From contig NZ_JACATN010000002.1 in NCBI RefSeq assembly GCF_018603515.1, positions 558,001-622,000 of the forward strand: a stretch of DNA of 64,000 bases. Reading direction: 5' to 3'. The position numbers and the translations under genes were made by a program. Positions within the stretch are counted from its first letter, which is position 1. Each line of letters begins with the position of its first letter. Source of the stretch: Zobellia barbeyronii (GTDB lineage: Bacteria; Bacteroidota; Bacteroidia; Flavobacteriales; Flavobacteriaceae). Under the pieces are notes generated by a model. It searched no databases. It saw only the letters and a program-made list of their open reading frames with translations, and had not been told where the DNA came from. This document shows positions 37,013 to 46,415 of this stretch, piece after piece.

Positions 37013-37782
37013 ACTATCTCTCCTTTGAACACTTGTTTGGCAGGACCTATCAAATGAATTTGACTATAAACTCCGTCTTTTTCAGTCAACTCAACCTGTA
37101 ACTCTCCGCCTTGCGTATGCACTTTAATTCTATTTGCTGAAGTTTTCCCAGCATTATGCATAGCAATTGCCACAGCGGTTACACCGGTACCACAGGATAA
37201 AGTTTCGTCCTCTACTCCACGTTCGTATGTTCGCACAGCAAAAGTGTCATCTTCTAAGACTTCTACAAAATTTATATTACTACCTGTTTGGCCATAAAGA
37301 CCGTAACGTAACTTTTTACCTTCTTTAAACACCTCAAAGCCCTCAACAGTTTTCACCATTTGTACGTGGTGGGGAGAACCTGTATCCAAAAATACATATT
37401 CAGACTTTTCTTTAATTTCGGAAACGTCTTGCATTTGCAGACTAACAATTCCGTTTTCAATAGTTGCAGCATGTTTACCATCTGCAGCGTTAAAAACAGT
37501 ATCATTATTTATAACTCCTAAAAAGTTAGCAAACGCCACGGTACAACGACCGCCATTACCACACATACTACCTTCACGACCGTCTGCGTTGTAATAAACC
37601 ATTTTAAAATCTGACAATTCGTCATTTTCTAATAGAATCAAGCCATCACCGCCTATGCCAAACTTTCTGTCACATAGAAATGCAACTAGTTTGGTATCAT
37701 TTTTGGGAAATTCTAATTGTCGGTTATCGATAAGAACAAAATCGTTTCCAGTGCCTTGATATTTGTAAAAACTGAGTGTCAT
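37006..37782 (-). CDS. dapF: diaminopimelate epimerase
   Basis: A 258-residue epimerase converting LL- to meso-diaminopimelate for lysine and peptidoglycan. The two catalytic cysteines are C74 (SMCGNGGR) and C197 (LSCGTG), both in the invariant contexts. The frame opens at 37800 with MSLNIL, but the ATG at 37782 gives MTLSFYKYQGTGNDF, the usual start. It leads an operon with the acetyltransferase and mltG, which ties precursor supply to cell-wall processing. Confidence 0.95.
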   Translation of the reverse strand: MTLSFYKYQGTGNDFVLIDNRQLEFPKNDTKLVAFLCDRKFGIGGDGLILLENDELSDFKMVYYNADGREGSMCGNGGRCTVAFANFLGVINNDTVFNAADGKHAATIENGIVSLQMQDVSEIKEKSEYVFLDTGSPHHVQMVKTVEGFEVFKEGKKLRYGLYGQTGSNINFVEVLEDDTFAVRTYERGVEDETLSCGTGVTAVAIAMHNAGKTSANRIKVHTQGGELQVELTEKDGVYSQIHLIGPAKQVFKGEIVC

Positions 37783-37799
37783 AAGAATATTTAAAGACA

Positions 37800-37807
37800 C
37801 AAATATA
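37800..37807 (-). promoter_or_regulatory. candidate dapF -7 promoter element
   Basis: On the minus strand this reads TATATTTG, an exact TAnnTTTG match, 17 bp before the chosen dapF ATG. It overlaps an alternative upstream start region, which supports the 37782 start. No clear TTG -33 element is seen. Confidence 0.4.
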
Positions 37808-37855
37808 GGCTTTTATACTATCAGAAATAACCTCTTTGGTCTGCTACTTAGCGAC

Positions 37856-37884
37856 CTGAAATAGTAGGGATTAAGATATATTTG
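37856..37884 (+). promoter_or_regulatory. candidate htrA promoter
   Basis: TATATTTG at 37877-37884 is an exact -7 match. CTG at 37856-37858, 18 bp upstream, differs from the TTG consensus by one base. The htrA ATG is 87 bp downstream. Confidence 0.45.
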
Positions 37885-37971
37885 GCAGTTAAAGAGTAGT
37901 TAAAGCAAATATAAACCACACAAAAAACGACTAATTTTAACATATCACAGAAATTTAAACAAAACAATAGC

Positions 37972-39363
37972 ATGAAAAAAATTGCCAGTACCTTTTTTAT
38001 CGCCCTCTTTGCTGGAGCAATCACATTGGGCAGCTACAAATTATTTTTTGAAAATAACAACTATGCGGTTATCACTCAAGATGAGGGACATTCCGTTTTT
38101 AATACTAGCCTCACCCCTACTTCCGCAAAGGGAGCAGGAATTAACGAAGTTGATTTTACTGTTGCAGCAGAGAACACAGTTAATGCAGTTGTACACGTTA
38201 AAAATGTAACCGTTGGCAGAACACCACATAATCTTATGGACTTCTTTTATGGAAGTGGTGGAAATGAAAGACCTCAAGTAGGAACAGGATCAGGTGTTAT
38301 CATATCGCAAGATGGATACATCGTAACCAACAATCACGTAATTAGTAAGGCTAACCAGTTACAGGTAACCTTAAATAATAATAAAACTTATGATGCGGAA
38401 CTTATAGGTACCGACCCTAACTCTGATATTGCACTTATCAAAATAGATGCAGAAGGCAATCTTCCGTATTTAGCTTTTGGTGATTCCGATGACATGAAAA
38501 TAGGAGAATGGGTATTAGCAGTGGGTAACCCTTTCAACCTAACATCTACAGTAACAGCAGGAATTGTTAGTGCTAAAGCTCGTGATTTAGGCAAGAATCA
38601 ATCATTTATACAGACTGATGCCGCAGTAAATCCTGGTAACAGTGGTGGAGCACTAGTAAATACCAACGGTGATCTTATTGGCATTAACACAGCTATAACC
38701 TCTCAAACAGGTAGCTACGTGGGGTACTCATTTGCCGTACCTAGTAACATTGCAAAAAAAGTTGTTGATGATATTCTTGAATATGGAAATGTTCAAAAAG
38801 GGATTTTAGGAATAAAAACCTTGAATATAAATACGCCGTACGCCATTGAAAAAGGACTTAATGAAATAGAAGGTGTTTATATTTCTGGTATTGAAGAAGG
38901 AACAGGCGCAGAAGACGCAGAATTACAAGAAGGAGATGTTATCAAAAAAGTAGATAATATTAAGGTTCGCAAATTTGCCGATCTTACCGGATATCTTTCT
39001 GCAAAAAGACCTGATGATTCCGTAGAGGTTACTATTGACAGAGACGGCGAAGAGTTTACCGTACCTGTTATGCTTAAGAAAAGACAAACTGTAATTATAC
39101 CGGTAATGGGCCTTGAAGTAAAAAACTTAAGTAAGGATGACAATAAAAAGTTTAAGACCAAAACTGGAGTTAAAATAGTTGGAGTACCTGAAACGTATCG
39201 TGGGTATGGTCTTGAAGGAAAGGTTTTGCTGTCTGTAGACGATAAAGAAATAAATGATATTGAGGAAGCAAGAAGTCTTTTCGGAAATATTTCTAGATAT
39301 GGAAAAACAAGTATCACTATGGTTAATGAAAAAGGCGAGAGAGAACGTCTTATTTTTCAATAA
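37972..39363 (+). CDS. HtrA/DegP family periplasmic serine protease
   Basis: A 463-residue exported protease/chaperone. After a signal or anchor segment (FFIALFAGAITLGSY), the trypsin-like domain has the triad H122 (VTNNHV), D152 (NSDIALI) and S224 (GNSGGAL). Two PDZ-type regions follow (about 270-370 with EEGTGAEDAELQEGDVI, and 375-463). Such proteases remove misfolded envelope proteins. The first PDZ is clear, the second is divergent. It stands alone between its own promoter and a strong terminator. Confidence 0.93.
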   Translation: MKKIASTFFIALFAGAITLGSYKLFFENNNYAVITQDEGHSVFNTSLTPTSAKGAGINEVDFTVAAENTVNAVVHVKNVTVGRTPHNLMDFFYGSGGNERPQVGTGSGVIISQDGYIVTNNHVISKANQLQVTLNNNKTYDAELIGTDPNSDIALIKIDAEGNLPYLAFGDSDDMKIGEWVLAVGNPFNLTSTVTAGIVSAKARDLGKNQSFIQTDAAVNPGNSGGALVNTNGDLIGINTAITSQTGSYVGYSFAVPSNIAKKVVDDILEYGNVQKGILGIKTLNINTPYAIEKGLNEIEGVYISGIEEGTGAEDAELQEGDVIKKVDNIKVRKFADLTGYLSAKRPDDSVEVTIDRDGEEFTVPVMLKKRQTVIIPVMGLEVKNLSKDDNKKFKTKTGVKIVGVPETYRGYGLEGKVLLSVDDKEINDIEEARSLFGNISRYGKTSITMVNEKGERERLIFQ

Positions 39364-39385
39364 AAAGATGAAGCTTTAATATTAC

Positions 39386-39412
39386 AAACACCCCAATTGG
39401 GGTGTTTTTTTG
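39386..39412 (+). terminator. htrA rho-independent terminator
   Basis: AAACACCCCAATTGGGGTGTTT (39386-39407) is a perfect palindromic hairpin followed by TTTTTG. It lies 22 bp after the htrA stop. Confidence 0.85.
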
Positions 39413-39477
39413 TTTTAAATAGTTCCAAATAACACTAAATAACTACTTTTATATCAAAATATAACTCAACTTAATAA

Positions 39478-40926
39478 ATGACACCCAACGCTTCTTACGA
39501 AAAAGAATTGGCCTTCCAGGCCGACAGAAGAAAAGCTACCACCGAATTCATTAAGCTGGTAAGCGACCTTTGGTACGATAAGACTATTGAAATCGTACTT
39601 TTCAAAAATCAGGTTATAGACAAAAATGTAAGTGACATTATAAATCTGCACGAATATGCAGGTGAATTTGTTCAGAAACCAATTTCCATTTTTGACTCAA
39701 CCGAAATTTTAAGAGCTATAAATGACATTCAACTTCCTCCCGCGAAATTGGATATTGGTAAAATAACCTATGAATACCACTCCGAAGACAATCATAACAC
39801 AGATATAAAAGCCTTTGTTTTTGATAAGTTGAAGGATGCTGATGATTCAACCCCTTTAAAACCAAAAGATATTGTTCTTTACGGGTTTGGAAGAATAGGT
39901 AGGCTTTTGGCAAGAGAACTTATGGCCAAGACCGGTAAAGGCAACCAATTACGTCTAAGAGCAATTGTTACTAGGGACGCCCACGACATTGAAATTCTTG
40001 AAAAAAGAGCCAACCTTTTGCGAATAGATTCTGTTCATGGCAAGTTTTCCGGTACAGTAGAAACTGATTTTAAAAACAAAGCCCTAATCATTAATGGTAC
40101 TACGGTACATATGATTAGCGCTGATCGCCCTGAAAAAATCGATTACACTCAATATGGTATAAGTAATGCCCTTATTATTGATAATACTGGTGCTTTCAGA
40201 ACTAAAACGGAATTAGAAAGACATTTGGAAGCTGAAGGTGCATCTCATGTACTTCTAACGGCACCTGGTAAAGAAATTCCTAATATTGTTCATGGGGTTA
40301 ACCACAAGATGTATGACCCAGATGCTATTAAAATATTCTCGGCCGCCTCTTGTACCACCAACGCCATAACACCAATCTTAAGTGTTGTTGAGGATTCTTT
40401 GGGTATTGTAAAAGGACACCTAGAAACCATTCACGCTTATACGAACGACCAAAATTTGGTAGACAATATGCATAGTAAGCATAGGCGCGGTAGAGCTGCT
40501 GCCTTAAATATGGTCATAACAGAAACTGGTGCAGGTGCTGCAGTTGCAAAAGCTTTACCAGAATTAAAGGACAAACTTACCTCTAATGCCATTAGAGTAC
40601 CCGTACCTAATGGGTCTCTTGCTATTTTAAATCTTGAGATTAAAAACAAAACCTCCATAGACGGCATTAATACAATCATAAAAAAGTATGCCTTGGAAGG
40701 AGATTTAGTTGAGCAAATTAAGTACTCTTTAAGCAAAGAAATGGTGTCGTCGGATATTGTTGGGACAAATGCACCATCTATATATGATAGTAATGCAACT
40801 ATTGTGAGCAATAAAGGCAAAAACATTATACTCTATATATGGTATGATAATGAGTATGGCTATTCTCATCAAGTAATTCGTTTGGCCAAATACATTGCAA
40901 AAGTTAGACGCTACACGTATTATTAA
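39478..40926 (+). CDS. glyceraldehyde-3-phosphate dehydrogenase with long N-terminal extension
   Basis: A 482-residue enzyme of glycolysis/gluconeogenesis. Residues 1-130 form an extension of unknown role, not similar to anything I can name. The normal enzyme starts at DIVLYGFGRIGRLLARE (GFGRIG at 136-141), with the catalytic cysteine C292 in SAASCTTNAI and later substrate motifs (VPNGSLAILN and DNEYGYSHQVIRLA). This long form is widespread in Bacteroidota. It is preceded by the htrA terminator and has its own start region. Confidence 0.93.
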   Translation: MTPNASYEKELAFQADRRKATTEFIKLVSDLWYDKTIEIVLFKNQVIDKNVSDIINLHEYAGEFVQKPISIFDSTEILRAINDIQLPPAKLDIGKITYEYHSEDNHNTDIKAFVFDKLKDADDSTPLKPKDIVLYGFGRIGRLLARELMAKTGKGNQLRLRAIVTRDAHDIEILEKRANLLRIDSVHGKFSGTVETDFKNKALIINGTTVHMISADRPEKIDYTQYGISNALIIDNTGAFRTKTELERHLEAEGASHVLLTAPGKEIPNIVHGVNHKMYDPDAIKIFSAASCTTNAITPILSVVEDSLGIVKGHLETIHAYTNDQNLVDNMHSKHRRGRAAALNMVITETGAGAAVAKALPELKDKLTSNAIRVPVPNGSLAILNLEIKNKTSIDGINTIIKKYALEGDLVEQIKYSLSKEMVSSDIVGTNAPSIYDSNATIVSNKGKNIILYIWYDNEYGYSHQVIRLAKYIAKVRRYTYY

Positions 40927-41074
40927 TTTTAAAAGGGAAACAAGGGTAAGATATTGGTCGTTTTGAAGGTATTTCCAATCTAATCGCAACCTTATCCTTG
41001 ATTTTTTTTATTAATTGATATTATTGAATTACTTTAGTCGGCTGATATACATTAATTCAAAGAATCACTCCAAC

Positions 41075-41698
41075 ATGAAAGGCTTAAGAATCCTGTTACT
41101 TATAACGGCTTTACTAGCATATAACCTACAATTCGCCCAAGAGGAAGAAGAAACTCAAGACGCATTGTCTTTAGACAGAGGGCCAATAGATAAACAATTT
41201 GAATTTGTTTTCGTTAAATCCGGTAACTACCGTGCAGATGGAAAGAAATATGAAGTTGTTCGTACTATTTCTTTAGAAAAACTTCGTCAGAACGTTCTTG
41301 ACACCCTTAAAGGGTACAATAAAAGAGCTGGTGAATTAAAAGCTACTATAGGAGGTCACGAATCTACAATTGGTTCGCTAAACGAAAAATTAGAAGAGAC
41401 CACCAATAACCTGGCTGCCGTAACCGAAGAAAAAGACAGTATGTCTTTCTTAGGTATTATGGTTTCAAAAAGCACATATAATGCTATCCTTTGGACGGTT
41501 ATCGCTTCGCTTTTGGCATTGTTACTTTTCTTTATCTATAGATTTAGAAATAGTAATATTTTGACACAAGAAGCCAAGACCAATTTGTCTGAACTTGAAA
41601 CCGAATATGAAGACCACAGAAGACGGGCTTTAGAAAGGGAGCAAAAAATTAGCAGGCAACTGCAAGACGAGATCAACAAGTACAAGAAACAGAAATAA
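41075..41698 (+). CDS. exported membrane protein with coiled coil, function unknown
   Basis: A 207-residue protein. A signal peptide (LRILLLITALLAYNLQFAQE) is followed by a periplasmic part of about 110 residues, a predicted coiled coil (KATIGGHESTIGSLNEKLEET), a transmembrane segment (TYNAILWTVIASLLALLLFFIYRF) and a basic, coiled-coil cytoplasmic tail. The ATG at 41075 is preferred over one at 41015 because it begins a standard signal peptide. To my recollection such proteins near trmD have been labelled as tRNA methyltransferases by error. No methyltransferase motif is present. Confidence 0.72.
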   Translation: MKGLRILLLITALLAYNLQFAQEEEETQDALSLDRGPIDKQFEFVFVKSGNYRADGKKYEVVRTISLEKLRQNVLDTLKGYNKRAGELKATIGGHESTIGSLNEKLEETTNNLAAVTEEKDSMSFLGIMVSKSTYNAILWTVIASLLALLLFFIYRFRNSNILTQEAKTNLSELETEYEDHRRRALEREQKISRQLQDEINKYKKQK

Positions 41699-41701
41699 TT
41701 T

Positions 41702-41727
41702 AAAAAGCTCCTCTCGGAGCTTTTTTT
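41702..41727 (+). terminator. rho-independent terminator
   Basis: AAAAAGCTCC (41702-41711) pairs with GGAGCTTTTT (41716-41725) around TCTC, followed by TT. It lies 3 bp after the stop of the 41075 gene. Confidence 0.85.
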
Positions 41728-41740
41728 AGTTTAGAGCACT

Positions 41741-42184
41741 ATGAAAATTATACAAGCAAACCAATCTCACGTTCAATTATTGGCGCCCCTGTTTGATAAT
41801 TACAGAGTATTCTACAAACAAATTTCTGACCTAAGTGCTGCCACTTCATTTCTCGAGGAACGCTTGTCCAAATCAGAATCTATCGTATTTATAGCTTTTA
41901 TTGACGAGGAACCTGCAGGTTTTGTTCAATTGTATCCTACTTTCTCCTCAGTTTCCATGAAGGCTAGTTATATATTGAATGATCTCTATGTAGATGGGCA
42001 ACACAGAAAAAAAGGAATTGGAGCTGCCTTATTAACTATCGCACAAGAATTCTGTGCCAAAAAAGGATACAAAGGTCTTGCTCTGGAAACCGCAATTGAT
42101 AATCCTGCACAAAAGCTCTACGAAAAACTAGGTTGGGAAAAAGATTCTCACGCTTTTCACTACTTTTGGCCCACTAATTCTTAG
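41741..42184 (+). CDS. GNAT family N-acetyltransferase
   Basis: A 147-residue acetyltransferase with the acetyl-CoA loop [17 protein letters not shown] after [10 protein letters not shown], and then [23 protein letters not shown]. Substrate unknown. It starts 42 bp after the terminator of the preceding gene and 11 bp before trmD, so it may share a transcript with trmD. Confidence 0.87.
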   Translation: MKIIQANQSHVQLLAPLFDNYRVFYKQISDLSAATSFLEERLSKSESIVFIAFIDEEPAGFVQLYPTFSSVSMKASYILNDLYVDGQHRKKGIGAALLTIAQEFCAKKGYKGLALETAIDNPAQKLYEKLGWEKDSHAFHYFWPTNS

Positions 42185-42195
42185 TCCAAATTAAA

Positions 42196-42870
42196 ATGCG
42201 CATTGACATTATTACCGTATTACCCGAACTGCTGGAAAGTCCGTTTGCTGCATCTATTTTAAAAAGAGCCATAGAAAAAGGCCTTGTTGAAGTGCACATG
42301 CATAACATAAGAGACTATACGGACATGAGCTATAATCGTGTTGATGACTACCAATTTGGTGGTGGAGCCGGTATGGTACTTATGATAGAACCTATAGATA
42401 AATGTATTGCGGCATTAAAAGCCGAAAGAGAGTACGATGAAATTATCTATATGACCCCAGATGGCGAGACTTTGAACCAAAGAATGGCCAACGGTATTTC
42501 ATTACTTAACAACGTTATTATTCTCTGTGGTCACTACAAGGGCGTTGATCAAAGGATTAGGGATGCGTTTATTACCCGTGAAATTTCTGTAGGCGATTAT
42601 GTGCTTTCTGGAGGAGAACTTGGTGCAGCTATCCTTTGCGATGCTGTTATTAGATTAATTCCTGGAGTTCTTAATAATGAAACTTCTGCATTAACAGATA
42701 CTTTCCAAGATGACCTCCTTGCCCCTCCTGTCTACACAAGACCTTCAGAATATAAAGGAATGAAGGTTCCAGAGATACTTTTGAGTGGTAACTTCCCTAA
42801 AATAGAAGAATGGCGGGAAGATCAAGCCCTTAAAAGAACCCAAGAACGAAGGCCTGATTTACTGGAATAA
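42196..42870 (+). CDS. trmD: tRNA (guanine-37-N1)-methyltransferase
   Basis: A 224-residue SPOUT-fold enzyme that methylates G37 next to the anticodon, guarding against frameshifts. Family motifs: [10 protein letters not shown] at the start, [25 protein letters not shown] and [14 protein letters not shown], the last forming the trefoil-knot SAM site. [11 protein letters not shown] at the end holds the catalytic aspartate/glutamate region. rplS follows but from its own promoter at 42912. Confidence 0.95.
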   Translation: MRIDIITVLPELLESPFAASILKRAIEKGLVEVHMHNIRDYTDMSYNRVDDYQFGGGAGMVLMIEPIDKCIAALKAEREYDEIIYMTPDGETLNQRMANGISLLNNVIILCGHYKGVDQRIRDAFITREISVGDYVLSGGELGAAILCDAVIRLIPGVLNNETSALTDTFQDDLLAPPVYTRPSEYKGMKVPEILLSGNFPKIEEWREDQALKRTQERRPDLLE

Positions 42871-42911
42871 GGAAGCAAATACCCTATGCTTCAAAAAATC
42901 AAGAAAATATA

Positions 42912-42941
42912 TTGCCTATTCTAATTTATAGAGTATTTTTG
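42912..42941 (+). promoter_or_regulatory. rplS promoter
   Basis: TTG (42912-42914), a 19-bp spacer and TATTTTTG (42934-42941) match the Bacteroidota consensus exactly. The rplS ATG is 70 bp downstream. Confidence 0.75.
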
Positions 42942-43010
42942 CACCCTGTTAAATTAACCTCTGACGATAATCGTGAATGTTGACCATAACATAATCAATA
43001 AAAAAATATC

Positions 43011-43361
43011 ATGGAAGAATTATTAAAATTCGTACAAGACGAGTTTGTTCCAAAAAAAGAATTTCCAAAATTTTCAGCTGGTGACACTATTACTGTGTTC
43101 TATGAAATTAAGGAAGGTGAAAAAACACGTACTCAGTTCTTTAGAGGTGTTGTTATTCAAAGAAGAGGTTCTGGTTCTACTGAGACTTTTACAATTCGTA
43201 AAATGTCAGGTACAGTAGGTGTAGAGCGTATTTTCCCAATTAACATGCCAGCCCTACAAAAGGTTGAAGTTAACAAAAGAGGTAAAGTACGTAGAGCTCG
43301 TATCTTCTACTTTAGAGGTCTTACTGGTAAGAAAGCGCGTATCAAAGAGGTTCGTTCTTAA
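43011..43361 (+). CDS. rplS: 50S ribosomal protein L19
   Basis: A 116-residue ribosomal protein at the 30S-50S interface. KFSAGDTITVFYEIKEG, TQFFRGVVIQRRGSG, SGTVGVERIFPI and KRGKVRRARIFYFRGLTGKKARIKE cover the conserved family sequence. It has a perfect promoter 70 bp upstream and a terminator after the stop, so it forms a single-gene unit downstream of trmD. Confidence 0.97.
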   Translation: MEELLKFVQDEFVPKKEFPKFSAGDTITVFYEIKEGEKTRTQFFRGVVIQRRGSGSTETFTIRKMSGTVGVERIFPINMPALQKVEVNKRGKVRRARIFYFRGLTGKKARIKEVRS

Positions 43362-43381
43362 ACCAATAACATATAGTAGTA

Positions 43382-43407
43382 AAAAATCCCGCAATAGCGG
43401 GATTTTT
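43382..43407 (+). terminator. rplS rho-independent terminator
   Basis: AAAAATCCCGC (43382-43392) pairs with GCGGGATTTTT (43397-43407) around AATA. The A-run and T-run permit function on both strands. Confidence 0.85.
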
Positions 43408-43558
43408 GCGTTATGAACAATTGTTAATATCCATGGTTCATAACATGTTGATTATTAATATGTTAAAAATCTTGGTAGCTTTAACTATTTTTCCTACTTT
43501 TATTAAACAGAAGAAGAAAATCTCTGTCTAAAGAGAAATTCCAAAACTGTTATAGAGT

Positions 43559-43588
43559 TTGCGTTCTTTATATTATTGTTTAGGTTTT
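43559..43588 (+). promoter_or_regulatory. candidate promoter of the 43.6-43.94 kb transcript
   Basis: TTG at 43559-43561, a 19-bp spacer and TAGGTTTT at 43581-43588, which differs from TAnnTTTG only in the last base. Transcription would start near 43595. Confidence 0.4.
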
Positions 43589-43593
43589 ATAAA

Positions 43594-43940
43594 TGTTTAA
43601 AGATGTATTTCAGAGTACGCCATTTAGCAAAACGAACGTATCAACAAAAGGCTGTCGCTTTTTGAGAAATGATTACGTGAACATATTTGTAAATATTCAA
43701 CAGACGCAAGTCTAGGAAATATGCACAAAGATTGTGTAAACAATGAGAAGAGATATAAGTTGTAGCTTGATCCGATGATGAAGTACAGTTAATCTCAAAC
43801 GTTGAAATTGTGATGCGAATGCAATCAAGGGTTGCCGATCTGTCAGAAGAACAGGGAAGAAAGTTTGCTATATCAATTTCTAAAAAGCCATATCAATGTA
43901 CACGTACAATGATATGGCTTTTGTTTTGCCTTTTTTTTTC
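43594..43940 (+). ncRNA. candidate small RNA (about 330-345 nt), family unknown
   Basis: The stretch lies between a candidate promoter and a strong terminator hairpin, on the plus strand, with no convincing gene. It contains a short hairpin with GNRA loop (AGAC-GCAA-GTCT, 43702-43713). I looked for signatures of tmRNA, RNase P RNA, SRP RNA and 6S RNA and saw none. An alternative is a short-peptide transcript: the ATG at 43593 opens 40 codons (MFKDVFQSTPF...), and a second frame at 43771-43944 is open for 57 codons. Confidence 0.35.
43883..43940 (+). terminator. strong rho-independent terminator of the putative 43.6 kb transcript
   Basis: AAAAGCCATATCA (43883-43895) pairs with TGATATGGCTTTT (43910-43922). 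Beyond one A/A mismatch, TGTA pairs with TACA around CACG. T-rich runs follow (43919-43926 and 43931-43939). No protein gene ends here, so it must serve another transcript. Confidence 0.75.
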
Positions 43941-44007
43941 CTAATTCGCAAGGTTTTTGTTAAAATAGCTTCTAAAGCGAATCTGCTCGCAACTAGGGCT
44001 TATCTTT

Positions 44008-44041
44008 TGACTCGCAAGAATACTTAATGTCGTATATTTAC
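44008..44041 (+). promoter_or_regulatory. candidate icd promoter
   Basis: TTG (44008-44010), a 23-bp spacer and TATATTTA (44034-44041), one base off the -7 consensus. The spacer is at the long end. The icd ATG is 28 bp downstream. Confidence 0.4.
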
Positions 44042-44056
44042 TTCGCTTTAAATTAA

Positions 44057-46288
<2,232 letters not shown>

Positions 46289-46310
46289 TTTCTAGAATTC
46301 TTAGAATATT

Positions 46311-46349
46311 AAAGAGGCCTCTACTTTGGTAGAGGCCTCTTTCTTTTTA
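46311..46349 (+). terminator. icd rho-independent terminator
   Basis: AAAGAGGCCTCTA (46311-46323) pairs perfectly with TAGAGGCCTCTTT (46330-46342) around CTTTGG, followed by CTTTTT. Confidence 0.85.
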
Positions 46350-46415
46350 AAATACTGTTAACATTTTCCCAGTAGGTGTTTTTCTGGTTACTTTTATGAA
46401 AAATTGCTCCTTAAG

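Noticed and set aside
43594-43940. tmRNA or RNase P RNA
   Set aside because: No tag-peptide frame or CCA-type tRNA-like 3' end, and no GAGGAAAGTCC core motif was seen.
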